Positions 5,701-11,577 of a stretch of DNA of 11,577 nt are shown here, in pieces (within the stretch, counting starts at the first letter, position 1; the number at the start of each line of letters is the position of its first letter). The notes below the pieces were generated by a model. It searched no databases. It was not told the DNA's origin and saw only the letters and a program-made list of their open reading frames with translations. Origin of the DNA: Gemmatimonadales bacterium UBA2960 (lineage in GTDB: Bacteria > Gemmatimonadota > Gemmatimonadetes > Longimicrobiales > Gaopeijiaceae); contig DEBI01000027.1 of the NCBI GenBank assembly GCA_002348465.1, forward strand, positions 1 through 11,577, in the 5' to 3' direction. Both the position numbers and the translations under genes were made by a program.

Positions 5701-8451
5701 GTGAGTAAAGAGCTCGCAACGCGTCTCGATCCACGAGCTATCGAGCCCGCTCGCTATCAGGTGTGGCAAGACCGCGGTTACTTCCATGTGCCAGCGTCAG
5801 CCGTGCTAGAAGATGGCCGAGAGCCCTACGTGATTGTCATTCCGCCTCCAAACGTGACTGCAGCGTTGCACATGGGTCACGGGCTGAACAACACCGTGCA
5901 GGACGTGCTCATTCGATGGCGACGAATGCAGGGTCGGGCGACCGTTTGGGTGCCGGGCACTGATCACGCCGGTATCGCAACTCAGAACGTCGTCGAGCGC
6001 CGACTCGCACAAGAGGGGTTAAGCCGCCAAGAGTTAGGCAGAGACCAGTTCGTCGAGCGGGTTTGGGATTTCGTAGAAACGACGGGAAATACGATTCTGG
6101 ATCAGCTCAAGGCCATTGGTGCCTCATGCGATTGGGAACGTACCAGATTCACCTTGGATGATGAGCTAGCGCGAGCGGTTAGGGAGGTTTTTGTATCTCT
6201 CTATGAAAGAGATCTCATATATCGAGGTGAGTACATCATCAATTGGTGTCCTCGCTGCCTCACCGCTCTGTCGAACGAGGAAGCGGAAGGAGAAGAAACG
6301 GACGGACACCTCTGGCACCTCCGATATCCTTTAAACGAAGGTGCGTCGGAAGCTGCAAGGTCCGCCTTGGATGCCGGAGCCAGTGCCGTTGGTCAGCTAG
6401 ATGACGGTCGGTGGTATTTAACGGTCTCGACAACGAGGCCGGAAACGATGTTGGGAGATACCGGGGTCGCAGTTTATCCTGGCGACGATCGGTATAAGGC
6501 GCTGGTTGGTGCCGAGGTAGAGTTACCCCTTACTGGGCGGGTGATACCGATAGTAGCAGACCGCCATGTGGATCCGGAGTTCGGCTCGGGAATGGTCAAG
6601 GTTACGCCGGCCCACGACAAGAACGACTTCGAAATAGCAGGCAGAACAGGGCTTGATATAATTGACGTAATGACCCCAGACGCCCGCATGAGTGACCTTG
6701 CCCCCGAAGCGTTCAGAGGGATGGACCGCTTCGAGGTACGCAAAGCTGTCTTGGCAGCGCTAGAGAGGGACGGTCTGCTGGCTGGCGAGGACACACATAC
6801 ACATGCGGTCCCGCATTGCTATAGGTGCGAAACGGTGGTCGAACCGCGTCTTTCGGAGCAATGGTTTGTGAGTATGAAGCCACTTGCAGAGCCAGCGCTC
6901 GCTGCGTCTAAAGAAGGGACCATCAACTTCACTCCTCCACACTGGAAGAGGGTGTATGAGCATTGGATGGAGAACATCCAAGACTGGTGCATCTCTAGGC
7001 AACTATGGTGGGGCCACAGGATTCCTGTGTGGTATTGTGGTGACTGTGGGGAGGTGATCGTAGCCCGCGAAGACCCCATATCATGTCCTCGGTGCGGAGG
7101 AGACTCTTTAGAACAGGACCCAGACGTTCTAGACACGTGGTTCAGTTCTCAGCTATGGCCTTTTTCCGTATTCGGTTGGCCGGAAGACACCAACGACATG
7201 AATGCATTTTATCCTGGCCACACCATGGTAACTGCTCCGGAGATCCTGTTTTTCTGGGTCGCTCGAATGGTCATGATGGGATACGAATTCAAAGGTGAGG
7301 CGCCGTTCACTGAGGTATATCTTCACGGGACCGTGCGTGACATCAGCGGCCGCAAGATGTCGAAATCTTTAGGAAATGGCATTGATCCGCTCGAGGTTGT
7401 CGAAGCATTCGGTGCAGACGCGATGCGCTTTACGATCGTTAGCCAGTGCGCCGTTGGAACGGATATCAGTCTAGACCATGAAAATGTGGAAGCAGCCTTT
7501 GCGAACGGACGAAATTTTGCGAACAAGATTTGGAATGCCGGCCGATTTGCCTTAATGAGCCTCGGTGAGGACCCGATCCAGTCTCGGGAATCGGTTGAGG
7601 CTAACCTAGCTGAGGAAGATCGTTGGATCCTTTCGCGACTGGCCAACGCTACTGAACAGACCACCCAAGGCCTTGAACGTTTTCGGCTTCATGAGGTTGC
7701 GGATGGGCTCTACCATTTCTTCTGGGGTGAGGTCTGCGACTGGTATCTTGAACTTGTGAAGAGTCGCTTGAATACTGATTCAGCCGTCAGTAGCAGGGAG
7801 GCCGCACGCACAACCTTGGTCACTGTGCTTGATGGGGCACTGAGGCTGCTTCATCCGATCGTACCGTTCGTTACAGCCGAGTTGTGGTCTCAGTTGCCGT
7901 GGCCGGATGGGGATGAGCGCCCAGAAGATCTGATTATTGCACCGTGGCCGAAGGCTCGTGAGGAGGATCGTTCTGCGTCAACTGAGGAGGCCATGGGCGG
8001 TTTTCAAAACTTGGTAACTGAGGTCCGTCGAGTCAGAAAAGAGTATGGGGTCGGGGAAAGAAAACGGGTTTCTCTCGTGGTCAACGGAGGACCGGAGGAC
8101 TTCCTACTTTCAATCTCGGCGAGGGCTACTGCGCTGGAGCAGCTCGCTCGAATAGATCACATAGAGTCTGGTGTCGGATCCGGGGTAGGCGCTAACGCGG
8201 TTTTGCCAAACGGAGCAGAGCTATTCATCCCGCTAGAGGGCGTCATCGATGTGGAGCGGGAAAGACGAAGAATGGAGGACGAGATCGCTCGTCTTGCTGG
8301 TGTACTCTCCGGTGTTGAGAAGCGGTTGGCAAACGAGAAATTCGTCGCCAACGCTCCTGAGGAGGTCGTCGGCACGGCACGTGAGAATGCTACCCAACTC
8401 CGGGATCAAGTTGTGAAGCTTCGTGAGAAACTTGTTGGCCTGGGAGAGTAA
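5701..8451 (+). CDS. valS: valyl-tRNA synthetase
   Basis: A class Ia aminoacyl-tRNA synthetase that charges tRNA-Val with valine and edits mischarged threonine; cytoplasmic. The 916-residue length fits bacterial ValRS. The catalytic signatures are present: HMGH at 57-60 (HIGH motif, after PPNVTAALH) and KMSKS at 552-556. The CP1 editing domain shows STTRPET (243-249) and the downstream GSGMVKVTPAHDKND. Two Cys pairs look like zinc sites: C183/C186 (WCPRC), which has no visible partner pair close by, and a zinc ribbon C446/C449 with C462/C465. The anticodon-binding domain follows KMSKS, and the last about 65 residues form the charged ValRS C-terminal coiled coil. Translation starts at GTG 5701 behind AGGAAG. 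The gene ends four bases before the preferred start of the lipoprotein gene, so those two are probably co-transcribed. No truncation or missing key residue was seen. Confidence 0.98.
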   Translation: MSKELATRLDPRAIEPARYQVWQDRGYFHVPASAVLEDGREPYVIVIPPPNVTAALHMGHGLNNTVQDVLIRWRRMQGRATVWVPGTDHAGIATQNVVERRLAQEGLSRQELGRDQFVERVWDFVETTGNTILDQLKAIGASCDWERTRFTLDDELARAVREVFVSLYERDLIYRGEYIINWCPRCLTALSNEEAEGEETDGHLWHLRYPLNEGASEAARSALDAGASAVGQLDDGRWYLTVSTTRPETMLGDTGVAVYPGDDRYKALVGAEVELPLTGRVIPIVADRHVDPEFGSGMVKVTPAHDKNDFEIAGRTGLDIIDVMTPDARMSDLAPEAFRGMDRFEVRKAVLAALERDGLLAGEDTHTHAVPHCYRCETVVEPRLSEQWFVSMKPLAEPALAASKEGTINFTPPHWKRVYEHWMENIQDWCISRQLWWGHRIPVWYCGDCGEVIVAREDPISCPRCGGDSLEQDPDVLDTWFSSQLWPFSVFGWPEDTNDMNAFYPGHTMVTAPEILFFWVARMVMMGYEFKGEAPFTEVYLHGTVRDISGRKMSKSLGNGIDPLEVVEAFGADAMRFTIVSQCAVGTDISLDHENVEAAFANGRNFANKIWNAGRFALMSLGEDPIQSRESVEANLAEEDRWILSRLANATEQTTQGLERFRLHEVADGLYHFFWGEVCDWYLELVKSRLNTDSAVSSREAARTTLVTVLDGALRLLHPIVPFVTAELWSQLPWPDGDERPEDLIIAPWPKAREEDRSASTEEAMGGFQNLVTEVRRVRKEYGVGERKRVSLVVNGGPEDFLLSISARATALEQLARIDHIESGVGSGVGANAVLPNGAELFIPLEGVIDVERERRRMEDEIARLAGVLSGVEKRLANEKFVANAPEEVVGTARENATQLRDQVVKLREKLVGLGE
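8442..8446 (+). promoter_or_regulatory. Shine-Dalgarno that decides a TTG start for the lipoprotein
   Basis: GGGAG lies inside the last codons of valS and ends nine bases before TTG 8456. The alternative GTG at 8423 lies inside valS and has no comparable purine-rich site ahead of it, only a weak GAAG. Placement of the start therefore rests on this site plus the signal-peptide shape of the encoded N-terminus. Confidence 0.5.
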
Positions 8452-8455
8452 CCCC

Positions 8456-9817
8456 TTGGGAAGGATCCTCTCGGTCGTCATCGTGATGACGAGTGCGTGT
8501 GCTCAGCAAGAGATGCCGCCGGGTGGCCCCGAAGATCTGCGCCCTCCCGTGGTTATTGCCACTACTCCGGGTGCATTGGAGAAGGTCACAGACTTGGGAA
8601 CGAAGATCCGCTTTGAGTTCGACGAAAGGATCAGTGAACGGGTGACAGGTGGCGTGCTGGAAACCGCGATTGCTGTGTCGCCAGTGGTGGGTGTGTACAA
8701 AGTCGAGCACTCTCCAAAGGCGTTGACGCTGACGATCGAAGGTGGGCTTCGTCCGGAGCTGGTCTACCGGGTCACTTTGACGCCGACCGTGTCCGACATG
8801 TTCGGAAACACCATGAGAGACCCCTTCGAACTCGTCTTTTCAACCGGCGGCGATCCCGTGCCGACAACGTTGGCGGGTCAGGTTTGGGACCGCATTACCG
8901 GGCGAGCAGTGCAGCAAGCCACGATTGTGGCTGTTAGCAATGATTCACTGGTTCACAGATCAACAGCAGATCGGACGGGGATTTTTGCTTTCCGGTATCT
9001 TCCGGCTGGAACCTTTGATGTAACCGCGTTTGAGGATCAGAATAGAAATGGTGAGGTCGACTCCACGGAAGTCCAGGGACTCATCCCGCTTTTCGTGGAG
9101 GAAGGTGATACCGTACTCACGGAGATCTCGATTCTCACCCCAGACGCATCTGAGGCCAAGGTTACCGGAGCCGAGGTTTTGGACTCTGTCACCTTGGCAC
9201 TTCTGTTTGACGATTTTCTTGATTTCGAGACAGGGGTAGACGAGGTAGAGATTGAGATATCTCCGGATGCTGACGACACGCCAATGATCGTTGATGTCAT
9301 GCATGAGCCCGACTATGTGGTATGGGTCGAGAGGGTGACGGATTCACTGTCTCGACTTGACTCGATTGAGGCTGAAGAAGTGGCGGCATTGAGACTTTTG
9401 TCGGATGCCGAAGCAGTGATGCCCTCTGAGGAGGGGTCAGCCATTCGGCCCGAGGAGCTTGTGTTAGCGTCTGCTCGCCGGCCACCACCATCTCTTCCAC
9501 AACTCCAAGGTTCTGCAGCAGGCCCCACAGCTGATGGGGCACGGGTGTTGCCGGGCAGAAGACTTATTTTGCGGTTATCTGTTCCGCTCCCCTACGAGAT
9601 AGAGTTCGCCCTCACGGTGTCGGGTGTGACGAACATCTTCGGTTTACCGGGTGGTGGGGGTGAAGCGACGCTTTCTCGTGAGTTGGTAGTGGATTCAGTG
9701 ATGGATCTGGATTCCATGGGGGTGTCCGATTCCATCGCAGCGTTGGACACGGGTGTCGTGACACTTATAGGTGTCGCGGGTGCCTATTCCGGCTGCATCT
9801 TTCCGGTCTGCTACTGA
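8456..9817 (+). CDS. Ig-like (Big_5) domain lipoprotein
   Basis: A probable exported lipoprotein of the PPGGPED/Big_5 (SbsA Ig-like) type, whose role in envelope or cell-surface biology is not established. From the TTG start (453 residues) there is a short hydrophobic signal (GRILSVVIVMTSA) ending in a lipobox-like TSA-C, giving Cys15 as the likely lipidated residue. PPGGPEDLRPP follows, the hallmark start of this family. A Big_5-like Ig fold spans about 25-129, with the FDERI and VFSTGG strands. A second beta-sandwich of the carboxypeptidase-regulatory or SdrD type (about 136-205) has GIFAFRYLPAGTFDVTAFEDQN. The remainder, rich in Asp and Ser, is unassigned and ends in CIFPVC. Besides Cys15 I see no cysteine except those two. 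An alternative GTG start at 8423 would add 11 residues and overlap valS by 29 bases. The stop overlaps the selA ATG by one base. The family call rests on motif recall, not a search. Confidence 0.85.
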   Translation: MGRILSVVIVMTSACAQQEMPPGGPEDLRPPVVIATTPGALEKVTDLGTKIRFEFDERISERVTGGVLETAIAVSPVVGVYKVEHSPKALTLTIEGGLRPELVYRVTLTPTVSDMFGNTMRDPFELVFSTGGDPVPTTLAGQVWDRITGRAVQQATIVAVSNDSLVHRSTADRTGIFAFRYLPAGTFDVTAFEDQNRNGEVDSTEVQGLIPLFVEEGDTVLTEISILTPDASEAKVTGAEVLDSVTLALLFDDFLDFETGVDEVEIEISPDADDTPMIVDVMHEPDYVVWVERVTDSLSRLDSIEAEEVAALRLLSDAEAVMPSEEGSAIRPEELVLASARRPPPSLPQLQGSAAGPTADGARVLPGRRLILRLSVPLPYEIEFALTVSGVTNIFGLPGGGGEATLSRELVVDSVMDLDSMGVSDSIAALDTGVVTLIGVAGAYSGCIFPVCY

Positions 9818-11223
9818 TGTGTGACCTGCGGAGTCAGATCCCGTCGATTGATGCGCTTCTGGCCTCCCCCGCGGCAGAGAGGCTGTTGGAGGATGCTGGC
9901 CGAAGCCAGCTAACAGACGCGTTTAGGGATGCCGTGGTCCAAATGCGCAGAGCCATCGAAAGGGAAGATGTCGAGATCATCGAATCAGTAGACAACCTTG
10001 AATGGTACACGGAGCACGCTGCGCAAATACTGGCCCGAGCAAGGGTCCCAGGGCTTAGGCGAGTCATAAATGCAACAGGGGTGGTGCTACATACGAATCT
10101 GGGGCGGGCTCCATTAGCGGATGAAGCGCTCCAGGCGATGCGACACGCTGCCACATATTCGAACCTCGAATTTAATCTCCAAGAAGGAGTCCGGGGTTCT
10201 CGCTATGCCCACTGCGTGGACCTGCTATGTGAACTTACGGGAGCTGAGGATGCGCTTGTTTCAAATAACGCAGCAGGAGCCTTAGTTCTCGCTGTCAGCA
10301 CGGTCGGCCTTGGAAAGTCTGTAGCGGTGTCACGAGGTGAACTTGTCGAGATCGGTGGCGGTTTCCGGATTCCGGATGTGCTTGAGCGGTCTGGCGCGTC
10401 ACTAGTCGAGGTCGGTAGTACGAATCGTACGAGGTCAGCAGACTATGAATCGGCAGCGGCTCTTAAAGAGGTCACAGCGATTCTAAAGGTTCACCGCTCG
10501 AACTTTCGGATCACCGGCTTCACAGAAGAAGTTTCGGTTTCGCAACTGGTTTCGATTGGCGAGTCTCATGGTATTCCCGTTGTGCATGATTTGGGATCCG
10601 GGCTGATGTTGAGGGGCTCAAAGCTTGATCTTCCCGATGAGCCAATGGCTTCGGACTCGTTAGCCGCGGGAGCAGATGCCGTAGTCGTTTCGGGAGACAA
10701 GCTTTTGGGTGGTCCACAGGCCGGTATCATTGTCGGTCGTAGAGAGATGGTTGAGCGTATGCGCAGGAATCCACTCTGCAGGGCATTGCGGGTGGACAAG
10801 GTCACGCTCGCGGGGTTAGAGGCGACGTTGCGTCTCTATCGTGATCCAGAGAACGTCATTGAGCGGATTCCTACCCTTCGGATGCTTGCCCTCAAACCTG
10901 AGGGCCTCAAGGAAACAGCAGAAGTGTTAGCGAGCCACCTCAAGATCGCGAAGGTTCCCTGTGAGGTCGTTCCGACGAAAGGCGCAGTTGGTGGTGGCAC
11001 ATATCCGGGAGTCGAACTCGACTCGTGGGCAGTTGAGCTGACTTGGCCGCACGGGGTTGGAGTACTCTCTGACGCTTTAAGGGCCGGAGATACTCCGGTT
11101 GTGGGAAGAATTATCGATGAGAAGCTGCGGCTCGACGTCCGTACTCTCCTCCCAGGGGAACTGGATTCTGTAGTTACTCAAGTGGCTGAAGCCTTTATTG
11201 AGGGAGATAAGGCAGGGGTGTGA
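9817..11223 (+). CDS. selA: L-seryl-tRNA(Sec) selenium transferase
   Basis: A PLP enzyme that converts Ser-tRNA(Sec) to Sec-tRNA(Sec) using selenophosphate, as part of bacterial selenocysteine synthesis with SelB, SelC and SelD. The 468-residue length matches the family (E. coli about 463). An N-terminal tRNA-binding region starts with IPSIDALL. The signature VINATGVVLHTNLGRAPL is intact, as are GGGFRIPDVLERSGASLVEVG, NRT, and KVHRSNFRITGFTEEV. The PLP-binding lysine is K295 in SGDKLLGGPQAG, the same number as in E. coli SelA. C-terminal motifs follow. The ATG at 9817 overlaps the lipoprotein stop (TGATG), and the gene's own stop overlaps the next gene's GTG (GTGTGA), so translation is probably coupled on both sides. 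No selB, selC or selD is in the window. The presence of selA implies the organism decodes some UGA codons as selenocysteine. Confidence 0.97.
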   Translation: MCDLRSQIPSIDALLASPAAERLLEDAGRSQLTDAFRDAVVQMRRAIEREDVEIIESVDNLEWYTEHAAQILARARVPGLRRVINATGVVLHTNLGRAPLADEALQAMRHAATYSNLEFNLQEGVRGSRYAHCVDLLCELTGAEDALVSNNAAGALVLAVSTVGLGKSVAVSRGELVEIGGGFRIPDVLERSGASLVEVGSTNRTRSADYESAAALKEVTAILKVHRSNFRITGFTEEVSVSQLVSIGESHGIPVVHDLGSGLMLRGSKLDLPDEPMASDSLAAGADAVVVSGDKLLGGPQAGIIVGRREMVERMRRNPLCRALRVDKVTLAGLEATLRLYRDPENVIERIPTLRMLALKPEGLKETAEVLASHLKIAKVPCEVVPTKGAVGGGTYPGVELDSWAVELTWPHGVGVLSDALRAGDTPVVGRIIDEKLRLDVRTLLPGELDSVVTQVAEAFIEGDKAGV

Positions 11224-11577
11224 GTCGACGTGCTGTTTTCCTCGATCGAGACGGAACGATCATCGTTGAAAAAGGCTACCTCGGACATCCCGATGGAGTA
11301 GAGATGATCGATGGTGCAGTGGAGGCTCTCGGAGCACTCCAAGCTGTTGGATTTGTAATAGTTGTAGTGACAAATCAGGCTGGCATCGCTCACGGCTTCT
11401 ACTCTAGGGAAGATTACCAAGCGGTCGCTTTGCGGCTTGTCGAGGAGTTAGAAGTAGCCGGAGTCGTGCTGGATGGGATGTACTTCTGTCCTCATCAGCC
11501 GGATTCATGCGATTGTCGGAAACCCTCTACCGGAATGTACCTTAGGGCTCAGAAAGAACTGGATATCGACTTGGCCG
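11220..11577 (+). CDS. gmhB: HAD-IIIA phosphatase, GmhB-like (heptose bisphosphate phosphatase), 3' partial
   Basis: The first 119 residues of a HAD-superfamily phosphatase, cut by the window edge. Motif I is FLDRDGT with D9 and D11. Motif II is VVVTNQAG with T51. The zinc site is C90-x-H92-x4-C97-x-C99, followed by RKPSTGM with K101 as the motif III lysine. GmhB removes the 7-phosphate of D-glycero-D-manno-heptose 1,7-bisphosphate in LPS or S-layer heptose synthesis. The loop between H92 and C97 is shorter than in E. coli GmhB and close to that of the histidinol-phosphatase half of HisB, so a HisB-N-like or other HAD-IIIA phosphatase is possible. The GTG start overlaps the selA stop by four bases and yields the expected short N-terminus SRRAVFLDRDG. 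No obvious link to selenium metabolism. Confidence 0.8.
   Translation, partial: MSRRAVFLDRDGTIIVEKGYLGHPDGVEMIDGAVEALGALQAVGFVIVVVTNQAGIAHGFYSREDYQAVALRLVEELEVAGVVLDGMYFCPHQPDSCDCRKPSTGMYLRAQKELDIDLA

Overview
This 11.6 kb window is a gene-dense bacterial chromosome segment with every supported gene on the + strand. G+C is in the mid-50s by eye. No mobile element, CRISPR array, rRNA or tRNA was seen. The best guess for the source is a Gram-negative, possibly Gemmatimonadota-like bacterium. That rests on a RadC-like JAB domain fused to a DinG helicase, a PPGGPED-type Ig-like lipoprotein, a heptose-phosphate phosphatase, and an unrecognised TonB-anchor-like protein. No marker gene confirms it, so the phylum is an inference.

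Layout. Positions 1-2427 hold the 3' part of a large gene for a JAB (RadC-type) domain joined to a DinG/XPD-type helicase; the gene runs in from upstream. Positions 2428-2801 form a small, apparently self-contained unit: a possible promoter, a 66-residue two-helix membrane protein, and a strong intrinsic terminator (2771-2801). From 2861 a tightly packed co-directional run begins: a fumarylacetoacetate-hydrolase-family enzyme, a PLP aminotransferase of the LL-diaminopimelate aminotransferase type (1-base overlap), and a membrane-anchored protein of unknown function. A 178-base spacer with a candidate promoter follows. The run then continues with valS, an Ig-like/Big_5 lipoprotein, selA (1-base overlap), and a HAD-IIIA phosphatase resembling GmhB (4-base overlap) that is cut by the right edge.

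How the genes relate. The left end is DNA metabolism. The middle is small-molecule and amino-acid metabolism, and the right end is translation (ValRS, SelA) mixed with envelope functions (lipoprotein, heptose phosphatase). The tight spacing points to co-transcription rather than one pathway. SelA implies that the organism makes selenocysteine, so UGA stops near this locus deserve care. I see no clear selenoprotein in the window.

Points most worth a second look: the JAB-DinG fusion with an intact JAMM metal motif; loss of one of the four expected Fe-S cysteines in the same protein; a TonB-like SxxxH transmembrane anchor on a protein lacking a recognisable TonB C-terminal domain; and selA embedded between envelope genes.
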